39,838 nt of DNA. Source: an uncultured bacterium. GTDB lineage: Bacteria; Cyanobacteriota; Vampirovibrionia; Gastranaerophilales; Gastranaerophilaceae. Every line of letters begins with the position of its first letter. The first letter of the stretch is position 1. The notes beneath the pieces were generated by a model, which was not told the origin of the DNA, did no database searches, and saw only the letters and a list, made by a program, of their open reading frames with translations. Shown here in pieces: positions 31,176-37,606 of this stretch. A program made the position numbers and the translations under genes. The stretch is taken from the NCBI GenBank assembly GCA_949298805.1, contig CASFXY010000018.1, positions 1 through 39,838 of the forward strand, written 5' to 3'.

Positions 31176-31751
31176 TTATTTGCCTGTTCTGCTGCCCGGT
31201 TTTGTTATTTCAATTCCAAGTTTACAAAGCGGACATTCTTCAGGGGTGTATGCAACAGGGTTAACCTGCAAAAGTGATGTAATATTAAGCTTGTCTTTTA
31301 ATTTTCCGGCAGAACGGTCAACAATACATGCCACCCCTGCAACTTCTATTTCAAAAGGTTTTAAAGCTTCTATTGTTTCAAAAATTGTTCTGGCTGTAGT
31401 AATAACATCCTCTACAATTAAAACTCTTTCACCTTTTTTTAATACATAGCCCCGCCTTAATTGCATTTCACCGTCTTTTCTTTCAACAAAAAGATTTCTT
31501 TTATCAGTTGCAGCCGCAACTTCATAGCCAAAAATTATACCGCCTATTGCAGGAGAAACAACAGTTTCAAATTCAATTCCCTCAAGCTTTTTTGCTAACT
31601 CTGTCGCAATTGTCTTGACAACCGGCGGATATTGGTACAATTTTGCACATTGAAAATAAGTGTCGGAATGCAAACCCGATGTCAGACAAAAATGCCCATT
31701 TAATAATCCGTCAAAATCAATCAGCAACTGTTTTACATCCACTTGTGACAT
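31176..31751 (-). CDS. pyrE: orotate phosphoribosyltransferase
   Basis: Adds ribose 5-phosphate from PRPP to orotate. The 191 residues show FCLTSGLHSDTYFQCAKLYQ, VVSPAIGGIIFGYEVA, FVERKDGEMQLRRGY, the PRPP-binding VLIVEDVITTARTIFETIEAL, and a Cys pair near the C-terminus (PEECPLCKLGIEITKPGSR) seen in one subgroup of the family. One-base overlap with pyrD. Confidence 0.96.
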   Translation of the reverse strand: MSQVDVKQLLIDFDGLLNGHFCLTSGLHSDTYFQCAKLYQYPPVVKTIATELAKKLEGIEFETVVSPAIGGIIFGYEVAAATDKRNLFVERKDGEMQLRRGYVLKKGERVLIVEDVITTARTIFETIEALKPFEIEVAGVACIVDRSAGKLKDKLNITSLLQVNPVAYTPEECPLCKLGIEITKPGSRTGK

Positions 31752-32662
31752 TATTTTATCTCCTTAATTTTTTCTTTCAAATCTTCAAAATCCTTAAAAC
31801 CTTTTGTTTTTATAAATTTTTCAAGGTTGTCTGCCAAAATATTACAAGCATCGCATTGTGTAAAATTATGTGTACCGACTTCAAAAGCATCAGCACCAAC
31901 GCTTATAAATTCAAATAAATCATTCAGGCAAGAAATGCCCCCCATGCCAATTATAGGCAATGTCGTCACTGAACGTATACGCTTTACCATAGAAAGTGCG
32001 ACAGGTTTTATACATTTTCCGGAAAGCCCGCCTTGAACTTCTTTTTTATAGAACTTTCCATTTATAAAATCAATTTTTATACCCAGACCTTTTAGAGTGT
32101 TAATTGCGCTTATCGCATCAGCACCTGCTTTTTGAACAGCTAATGCTAAATTTTCAATGCTTGTAACATTTGGAGTTAATTTAACAATCAAACAGCCGTC
32201 ATAGTTTTTTCTGACACTCAAAACAAGCTCATAGAGCGAATTTGAATCTACTCCAAACTCCAAACAGCCTGATTTGACATTTGGACAAGAAACATTAAGT
32301 TCAATTGCTTCTATTCCGTTTTTATTTGCAATTGTTGCCAATTTTGAATAATCTTCAATTGTGCTTCCGGCCGCATTTAAAATGTATGTTATATTTTTCT
32401 TTTTCAAAATCGGAATTTTTTCATCAATAAAACGCTCAATTCCAATATTTTCAAGCCCTATACGATTAATCATACCCGAATTTGTTTCAAAAATTCTATC
32501 TCCCTCATTGCCTGCTCTTGGCTCAAGAGTAATGCCTTTTGTAGCAATAGCACCAATTTTAGACACATCACAAAAGTCTTCATATTCATCCGCATAACCA
32601 AAAGTACCTGATGCTGCAATTATTGGGTTTTTTATTTCGAAATTTGCTATTTTTATTCCCAT
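31751..32662 (-). CDS. pyrD: dihydroorotate dehydrogenase B, catalytic subunit
   Basis: NAD-linked class 1B enzyme oxidising dihydroorotate with FMN. The 303 residues have NPIIAASGTFGYADEYEDF, IATKGITLEPRAGNE, GMINRIGLENIGIERF, IELNVSCPNVKSG with the catalytic Cys of class 1, VKLTPNVTSIENLA, INTLKGLGIKIDF, GGLSGKCIKPVALSMV and IIGMGGISCLNDLFEFISVG. It works with PyrK, whose gene overlaps it by ten bases. Confidence 0.97.
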   Translation of the reverse strand: MGIKIANFEIKNPIIAASGTFGYADEYEDFCDVSKIGAIATKGITLEPRAGNEGDRIFETNSGMINRIGLENIGIERFIDEKIPILKKKNITYILNAAGSTIEDYSKLATIANKNGIEAIELNVSCPNVKSGCLEFGVDSNSLYELVLSVRKNYDGCLIVKLTPNVTSIENLALAVQKAGADAISAINTLKGLGIKIDFINGKFYKKEVQGGLSGKCIKPVALSMVKRIRSVTTLPIIGMGGISCLNDLFEFISVGADAFEVGTHNFTQCDACNILADNLEKFIKTKGFKDFEDLKEKIKEIK

Positions 32663-33369
32663 ACAACCGCCTTTGCATCAAAAACAGGGCCGTCATGGCA
32701 AATTGTAGCATTTTGAATTTTGCCGTCTTTTAAAATTTTAATTACACAACCCCTACAAACACCGACTTGACAAGCAAAAACTTTTTCCATAGCAATTTGT
32801 GCCTCAAGGTTGTACTTTTGAGCCACTCGAGTAACCAATTTCAGGACAATTTCCGGTCCGCATGAATATATTATCTCGGGTTTAAATTTTTCAATTACTT
32901 CAGGTAAAAAATCAATAACACTACCGCCGATTACTGTTTTATCCGACCCCTCAATTACCTCGTCTTGGGCCTTAAAACCTGTTATTAAAAAGTTTTCTAC
33001 TCCTTTTTTATTCAATTCATCTTTCAAAAATAACATCGGCGCAATTCCAATACCTGCGCCAATAAGCAGTGATTTTTTGTTTTGAATTTTAAATCCTTGT
33101 CCCAAAGGTCCCATAAAATCAATACTATCGCCAATTTGAAGGGCTTTTATATAATTCGTTCCATCTCCTTTAAGTTTAAAAAAAACCTCAAGAACGCCAT
33201 CTTTAAAGCCTTTTATACTAAAAGGGCGCCTTAGAGTTTTCGGCGGACATAAAATTGAAATAAATTGTCCCGAGCAAGCCTGCATTACATTTGAATTTAT
33301 TTCAAGCGCAAAAGTATCCTTGGCTATTTTTTCAATATTTTTAATACTTCCTTTTTGAATTTTTTTCAT
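32653..33369 (-). CDS. pyrK: dihydroorotate dehydrogenase B, electron-transfer subunit
   Basis: Passes electrons from PyrD to NAD. The 238 residues begin with a ferredoxin-reductase-like FAD domain (SGQFISILCPPKTLRRPFSI), a NAD-binding part (LLIGAGIGIAPMLFL, IIYSCGPEIVLK) and end with the 2Fe-2S cluster loop FACQVGVCRGCVIKI and ATICHDGPVF (four Cys). First gene of the operon, with AGGT five bases before ATG. An intrinsic terminator ends 11 bases before ATG. Confidence 0.96.
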   Translation of the reverse strand: MKKIQKGSIKNIEKIAKDTFALEINSNVMQACSGQFISILCPPKTLRRPFSIKGFKDGVLEVFFKLKGDGTNYIKALQIGDSIDFMGPLGQGFKIQNKKSLLIGAGIGIAPMLFLKDELNKKGVENFLITGFKAQDEVIEGSDKTVIGGSVIDFLPEVIEKFKPEIIYSCGPEIVLKLVTRVAQKYNLEAQIAMEKVFACQVGVCRGCVIKILKDGKIQNATICHDGPVFDAKAVVWE

Positions 33370-33379
33370 TTTTACCTAT

Positions 33380-33408
33380 AAAAAAAGAAAGGCAAAAACC
33401 TTTCTTTT
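33380..33408 (-). terminator. attenuator-like terminator in the pyr operon leader
   Basis: On the minus strand: AAAAGAAAGG, loop TTTTTG, CCTTTCTTTTTTT, with the T-run ending 11 bases before the pyrK start. A terminator here, inside the leader, can only reduce operon expression and so points to regulated read-through. Confidence 0.7.
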
Positions 33409-33445
33409 ATTTGTTATATTTAAGTTTTGACATTTTTAATTTCAT
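33407..33445 (-). CDS. possible pyr leader peptide, 12 aa
   Basis: MKLKMSKLKYNK, ATG at 33443-33445, TAA at 33407-33409 overlapping the first bases of the attenuator stem. AAGGA lies 11 bases or more upstream, a long but usable distance. A ribosome ending here would cover the 5' arm and block the terminator, as in UTP-sensitive attenuation of pyrBI. An inner ATG (33433) would give an eight-residue version. Confidence 0.4.
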   Translation of the reverse strand: MKLKMSKLKYNK

Positions 33446-33468
33446 TTAAGCCAAATTCCTTTTTCTAA

Positions 33469-33474
33469 ATTATA
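33469..33474 (-). promoter_or_regulatory. pyr operon -10 box
   Basis: TATAAT on the minus strand; transcription would start near 33462, giving a leader of about 90 bases. The -35 is weak (TTTATT at 33491-33496, 16-base spacer). Confidence 0.5.
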
Positions 33475-33643
33475 ACCTAAAAAAATTTAAAATAAACAAC
33501 TTTTGTAAATATATGTAACAAATATAAATCAAAAACCTAAATATTTTTAAAATTGCGCCGATTAACATTACATAAGGAACAATGGAGTAGAAAGAAACAA
33601 AATGAGTGTTTCAGGACTTGGATTAAATCAAAATTTATTTGCA

Positions 33644-33687
33644 GGAATCGACAGTGTAAATGCTGGGAATCGACAGTGTAAATGCTG
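33644..33687 (+). repeat. exact 22-bp tandem duplication that shifts a reading frame
   Basis: The 22-base unit GGAATCGACAGTGTAAATGC plus TG is present twice back to back (33644-33665, 33666-33687). Twenty-two is not a multiple of three, so the frame opened at ATG 33602 ends at TGA 33749-33751. Removing one unit restores one uninterrupted gene. Confidence 0.95.
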
Positions 33688-34130
33688 CAAAAGTATCTGG
33701 AGAAATTTTCTCCCGTGCTACAGAAAAAACTATCGACCTTTCAAAAGCTGATTTATCTCAATTTAAACGTCCTACTTTAGGTGTTGACCTTTACAATTCA
33801 AAAACAAGCCTTGAATTACAAAGACAAATTGCTATCACTCAATCAGGCTTAAACACTCAAAACATCAACACATCTTATCTAAACTCACAAGCAGCAAGCG
33901 CACTTTACGGTGGCAATAATGTCGCAAAAGCAGTTGATGGCAAGCTTTTTGTACCGACAAATTCTGAGGTTGAAGCAATTAACACTGTTGAACCCCAATC
34001 TCAAAGAGTTGATTTGTATCAAATAGCAAATCTTAACAAAGATGCAAAAGGCTCTAACCCGTTTGCATACAAGCCTCAACAAGAAGAAAGCAAAAAAGAA
34101 GACAGAGAACCTCTAAACATTTTTGCTTAA
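33660..34130 (+). CDS. unknown Asn/Gln/Ser-rich protein, 5' end broken by a 22-bp duplication
   Basis: The visible frame starts at an ATG created by the duplication (156 residues, MLGIDSVNAAKVSGEIFSR), but it has no ribosome site. The ancestral start is ATG 33602, preceded by GGAG; with one 22-base unit removed it reads MSVSGLGLNQNLFAGIDSVN and continues in frame to AAKVSG and the stop at 34130, giving 168 residues. Middle: helical, Gln/Asn/Ser-rich (SLELQRQIAITQSGLNTQNI); end: acidic-basic mix EESKKEDREPLNIFA. No Cys, no signal peptide, no known domain. It might be a substrate or structural protein of a secretion system, from composition only. The copy in this window should make no full protein unless translation restarts. 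A terminator follows. Confidence 0.7.
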   Translation: MLGIDSVNAAKVSGEIFSRATEKTIDLSKADLSQFKRPTLGVDLYNSKTSLELQRQIAITQSGLNTQNINTSYLNSQAASALYGGNNVAKAVDGKLFVPTNSEVEAINTVEPQSQRVDLYQIANLNKDAKGSNPFAYKPQQEESKKEDREPLNIFA

Positions 34131-34176
34131 AAAAAGCATTACTCTGTAATTCTCCTCCTCTATTGTTCAAATATAT

Positions 34177-34201
34177 GCAGCCTTTTTAGGCTGCTTTTTA
34201 T
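34177..34201 (+). terminator. intrinsic terminator after the frameshifted gene
   Basis: GCAGCC, loop TTTTTA, GGCTGC, then TTTTTATTTTTT. It separates this gene from convergent purB. Confidence 0.85.
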
Positions 34202-34204
34202 TTT

Positions 34205-35488
34205 TTACAACCCAAATCGCGAATAAATTAAATTAATATTTTTTAAATATTTTTGTTCATCGAAACACTCGAGAATTTCTTTCTCGCTCAGATGTGAATA
34301 CATATTGTCTTTAAAATTACCGTCATCTCCCATTGAAAAAGCCTTAAGCGCCTCTTTTTGGACAATTTCGTATGCCTGTTCGCGAGTTAGACCTTTTTGT
34401 GTAAGCTTTAACATACACGCTTGAGAATATATTATTCCGCCATATTTTTGAACATTTTTAATCATGTTTTTTTCTTTAACAACAAGGTTATTCACCACAT
34501 TATTAAAGCGATTTAGCATATAATCAATTAAAATTGTCGAATCAGGAAAAATAATCCGCTCAACACTGCTGTGCGAAATATCCCTTTCATGCCAAAGAGC
34601 TATATTTTCAAGCGCTGCAATGGAATTTGACCTTACAACACGAGCAAGACCGGATAAATTTTCGCTTGCTATGGGATTTTTCTTATGAGGCATGGCAGAT
34701 GAGCCTTTTTGCCCGTCTTTAAATCCTTCTTCAACCTCACAAACTTCCCATCTTTGAAGATGTCTGATTTCAATTGCAAAATTTTCAATAACGGCCGCAA
34801 TATGCGCAAGGGCACTAATATAAGCACTATGCCTGTCGCGCGCTATTACTTGTGTTGAAATTTTAGCAGGCTTTAATCCTAAAAATTCACAACTTAGTTT
34901 TTCAACATCAACATCAACATTGGAATAAGTACCGACAGGACCTGAAATTTGACCAACCAGAACATCATTTAGAGCATAATTGAATCTCGCTTGTGCCCGA
35001 GATAGCATATCATACCAGTTTAAAAGCTTAAAACCAAAGGTTATAACTTCTGCACCGATACCGTGAGAACGCCCTAAGCATACCGTATTTTTATGTTTTT
35101 TGGCTAAATTTAAAATAGAATTTAAAAGGATTTCTAAATCTTCATTTATTATCTGCGATACATCTTTTATTTGCAGCGCAAAAGCTGTATCTATGACATC
35201 AGAACTGGTTAATCCCATATGAATATATGGGGAAAATTCAGCCCCGACATTTTCATTCACATTTGTCAAAAAAGCAATAACATCATGGCGCACTTCTTTT
35301 TCTATTTCATCAATTCTATTAATATTAAAAGAGGCTGTTTTTTCAATGTGCTTTAGCGCATTATCAGGAATTTTGCCAAGTTTATTATAAGCCTTGCAAA
35401 CAGCAAGTTCCACTTTTAAATAATATGAAAATTTTTGTTCTAATTCCCAAATAGAGGAAATTTTTTCTCTTGAATATCTTTTAATCAC
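34205..35488 (-). CDS. purB: adenylosuccinate lyase
   Basis: Cleaves SAICAR and adenylosuccinate in purine synthesis. The 427 residues contain RYSREKISSIWELEQKF, EVRHDVIAFLTNVNENVG, YIHMGLTSSDVIDTAFALQ, GRSHGIGAEVITFGFKL, GQISGPVGTYSNVD and the superfamily signature GSSAMPHKKNPIASENLSGL, then ALWHERDISHSSVERIIFPD. Start is GTG (minus strand of CAC at 35486-35488). TATAAT lies seven bases before it with no Shine-Dalgarno, so a leaderless GTG start is predicted. Not linked to other pur genes here. Confidence 0.97.
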   Translation of the reverse strand: MIKRYSREKISSIWELEQKFSYYLKVELAVCKAYNKLGKIPDNALKHIEKTASFNINRIDEIEKEVRHDVIAFLTNVNENVGAEFSPYIHMGLTSSDVIDTAFALQIKDVSQIINEDLEILLNSILNLAKKHKNTVCLGRSHGIGAEVITFGFKLLNWYDMLSRAQARFNYALNDVLVGQISGPVGTYSNVDVDVEKLSCEFLGLKPAKISTQVIARDRHSAYISALAHIAAVIENFAIEIRHLQRWEVCEVEEGFKDGQKGSSAMPHKKNPIASENLSGLARVVRSNSIAALENIALWHERDISHSSVERIIFPDSTILIDYMLNRFNNVVNNLVVKEKNMIKNVQKYGGIIYSQACMLKLTQKGLTREQAYEIVQKEALKAFSMGDDGNFKDNMYSHLSEKEILECFDEQKYLKNINLIYSRFGL

Positions 35489-35495
35489 AAGTTTT

Positions 35496-35503
35496 ATTAT
35501 ACT
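35496..35503. promoter_or_regulatory. overlapping divergent -10 boxes of purB and the metalloprotease-like gene
   Basis: ATTATACT: TATAAT on the minus strand (35496-35501) for purB and TATACT on the plus strand (35498-35503) for the gene at 35546. Confidence 0.45.
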
Positions 35504-35545
35504 ATAAAAAATATTTTCAGGGGTTTTATATACCCAAGGGATATT

Positions 35546-36268
35546 ATGAAAATTAAACCGATAATTTTTAAACTGTCTTATTTTAAATCAAAAACCCTTC
35601 CGGATGGCGCACCGGGGGCAAATCCCGTTTATGCTGCAGTTGAAAAACCTGACATAACTCAAATTTCTACAATTAAAAAGGCTTTGGACGAGCTTGAAAA
35701 AGTAGAATATTTAGAAAACGACCTTTTATATATGAAAATTTTGGGGGCAAATCCACCTTTTAAAAACGGCAAAGAAGCGGTTAGATGGCTTGAAGAAAGC
35801 AAAGCAAGCATTTTGTATGCAGATTTTTCAAATCCCAATGTCCATGCCTGCTTAAATTACAATTCAAAAGAAGGTATAACCATACTTATTAATTCAAATT
35901 ATAAAAATAATTGTTCGCATTCTGATATACTTGCAATTTCTGAAGCAATTTTTCATGAATGCGGGCATGGCAAAGACATGGACAGCGAAAATTCAATTCA
36001 GGAAGAATTAAATTGCCTTAGTTTAAACGTGCTTGCACATAGGTTTTATCAAAAAAAATACAAGGGTATTTTTGAGAATAAAAATTCCTTTTTATACTCT
36101 CAAGGAGTAAGTCTTTATCCTAAATTGTTTTTTGATTTTTATAAAACCGCACTTAAAAACAGAGTAGCAGATAAGTACGGATACTTACAAAGCGGAGATA
36201 ATAAACATCCTGCTACAACCTTAGCAAAGGATATAAAAAGAATATACGAAAGTACAACTTATATTTAA
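35546..36268 (+). CDS. putative zinc metalloprotease (HECGH), 240 aa
   Basis: Contains DILAISEAIFHECGHGKDMD, an HExxH zinc motif at about residue 139 in a helix, and SIQEELNCLSLNVLAHRFYQ about 14 residues later, where EEL could supply the third ligand (Glu) of a gluzincin. The N-terminus (MKIKPIIFKLSYFKSKTLPD) is basic with no clear signal peptide. The C-terminal third is helical with Tyr/Lys. AAGGGA lies five bases before ATG. It may be a small peptidase of cytoplasmic or unconventional location; no known family name is claimed. It stands alone between purB and small ORFs. Confidence 0.75.
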   Translation: MKIKPIIFKLSYFKSKTLPDGAPGANPVYAAVEKPDITQISTIKKALDELEKVEYLENDLLYMKILGANPPFKNGKEAVRWLEESKASILYADFSNPNVHACLNYNSKEGITILINSNYKNNCSHSDILAISEAIFHECGHGKDMDSENSIQEELNCLSLNVLAHRFYQKKYKGIFENKNSFLYSQGVSLYPKLFFDFYKTALKNRVADKYGYLQSGDNKHPATTLAKDIKRIYESTTYI

Positions 36269-36331
36269 CAAAAATTTACAAAAAAAATTCAAAAATAGCC
36301 TGAAAATTAGCCGACAGGATAATAAAAAGGG

Positions 36332-36360
36332 CTTACAAATTTGAAAATTTATGATATAAT
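36332..36360 (+). promoter_or_regulatory. promoter of the 53-aa gene
   Basis: CTTACA at 36332-36337, 17 bases, TATAAT at 36355-36360; the leader to ATG 36415 is about 48 bases and holds GGGAGG. Confidence 0.5.
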
Positions 36361-36414
36361 ACTTTTAAGGTTGTTAGATTATGTGTGTGCTTTAAAAAAT
36401 GGGAGGCAAAATTT

Positions 36415-36576
36415 ATGTCAACTCTTGTAGAAAAATTGAAAGTTAAACCCGCAATCAAATCAAAATTCAACGACGAGTTTCAACATTACCTCAAAAAACA
36501 ATGCTTAAAAACTACATTTAACGGACTTGAACTTGAAACGTTCAGCTGGTACAAAAAAATGTTAGGTTTAATGTAA
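36415..36576 (+). CDS. small hypothetical protein, 53 aa
   Basis: MSTLVEKLKVKPAIKSKFND begins a small basic protein, ending WYKKMLGLM. GGGAGG lies seven to eight bases before ATG 36415; an upstream ATG (36385) has none and would add ten residues. Strong promoter, ribosome site and terminator-like hairpins on its 3' side argue for a real, well-expressed small gene. No family recognised. Confidence 0.7.
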   Translation: MSTLVEKLKVKPAIKSKFNDEFQHYLKKQCLKTTFNGLELETFSWYKKMLGLM

Positions 36577-36620
36577 TTTTAAATTATCAGGTGTTGAATT
36601 CTAAAAATTTAAAAACTTTG

Positions 36621-36651
36621 GCGAGTCTGTAAAATATTTTAACAGGCTCGC
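36621..36651 (+). terminator. hairpin after the 53-aa gene, possible weak terminator
   Basis: Ten-base stem GCGAGTCTGT / ACAGGCTCGC with one T-G pair; after TTAAAG the T-run is CTTTTTG, so termination would be weak. It could also stabilise the mRNA 3' end. Confidence 0.45.
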
Positions 36652-36739
36652 TTAAAGTCTTTTTGCTGTCTTTTATTTTATATATAAGTTTTTCACAAAG
36701 CAGATTAATACTCCACACGCGCACACAAAATTCGGAGTT

Positions 36740-36772
36740 AAAAGCCCCTTCCTAAAATGAAAGGGGCTTTTT
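36740..36772 (+). terminator. intrinsic terminator before the VWA gene
   Basis: AAAAGCCCCTT, loop of ten, AAGGGGCTTTTTA. A strong GC core with T-run; the A-run on the other side makes it potentially bidirectional. Confidence 0.85.
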
Positions 36773-36821
36773 ATATACATAAGGGCAGTTAAAAAAGTCT
36801 GTTTTAATGTATAATTGTTTT

Positions 36822-37568
36822 ATGAAAAGAATTATTTGGATTTTATTTACTTTCGGTTTTTTTATAAATGCGGCAATTTGCGAACCAAACTATAATTACA
36901 ACATTTATACAATGAATCCGGAAAACAAAAATCAAATTGATACCAAACATTTTAATTCTTCCTCCATGATTCTTTTTATAGTAGATTTTTCAAACAGCAT
37001 GAACGAGAAAATGGGCGACAGAACAAAATTACGTGTTGCACTTGACACTCTCACTTCAATCCTTCCGCAAATTCCGTCTAATGTTCAAACAGGGCTCAGA
37101 ATATATGGTCACAGGGGCGGTTTCACGTATATGGACGGTTGTATGGCATCAAAACTTGCAGTGCCCTTAAAAACTAATAATTCAGGTGCAATTTTAAATT
37201 CATTATATCAAACTTCCGCCGTAGGCTGGACTCCGATTACATACTCGCTTAAACAAGCTGTAAATTCAGATTTCGCAGGTTTCAACGGCAAAAAACATAT
37301 TATTCTTTTAACCGACGGAGGTGAAAACTGCGACGAAAGTCCTTGTACTTATGCTATTGAACTTATGAGAACCAGAAATGATATTTCAATAGATGTTATT
37401 GCTTTCGATATTTTTGACCAAGAAGCAAGAAATCAATTACGTTGCACTGCCCTTACGACATCAGGAAAATTTTACAGCGCAAATTCACCAGATGAACTTA
37501 AAAACAGCCTTTTTGAAAGTTTAAATATAGACAAAGATGTTCGCGGAACCATAAAAATAAATCCGTAA
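36822..37568 (+). CDS. secreted von Willebrand factor A domain protein
   Basis: The 248-residue product has a signal peptide (MKRIIWILFTFGFFINAAIC, Cys near the end could make it a lipoprotein but no proper lipobox is present), then one VWA domain: MILFIVDFSNSMNEKMGDR with the MIDAS motif DxSxS (about residue 54), LRIYGHRGG, GWTPITYSLKQAV carrying the MIDAS Thr, HIILLTDGGENCDESPC with the MIDAS Asp, and FDIFDQEARNQL. Cys residues suggest disulfides outside the cell. VWA proteins bind protein partners through a metal ion; partner unknown. Start at ATG 36822 rather than 36807, because TATAAT (36810-36815) overlaps the upstream ATG. No Shine-Dalgarno. Confidence 0.85.
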   Translation: MKRIIWILFTFGFFINAAICEPNYNYNIYTMNPENKNQIDTKHFNSSSMILFIVDFSNSMNEKMGDRTKLRVALDTLTSILPQIPSNVQTGLRIYGHRGGFTYMDGCMASKLAVPLKTNNSGAILNSLYQTSAVGWTPITYSLKQAVNSDFAGFNGKKHIILLTDGGENCDESPCTYAIELMRTRNDISIDVIAFDIFDQEARNQLRCTALTTSGKFYSANSPDELKNSLFESLNIDKDVRGTIKINP

Positions 37569-37571
37569 AAC

Positions 37572-37600
37572 TTGACTAAAATACCTTAAAACCCTATTAT
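37572..37600 (+). promoter_or_regulatory. consensus promoter with start codon six bases after the -10
   Basis: TTGACT at 37572-37577, 17 bases, TATTAT at 37595-37600, then TAAGGA and ATG 37607. The cleanest leaderless-type promoter in the window. Confidence 0.75.
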
Positions 37601-37606
37601 TAAGGA

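Noticed and set aside
33475-33601. clear promoter for the frameshifted gene
   Set aside because: Only weak -10-like AT stretches are visible (for example around TAACATTACAT); none is well placed with a -35.
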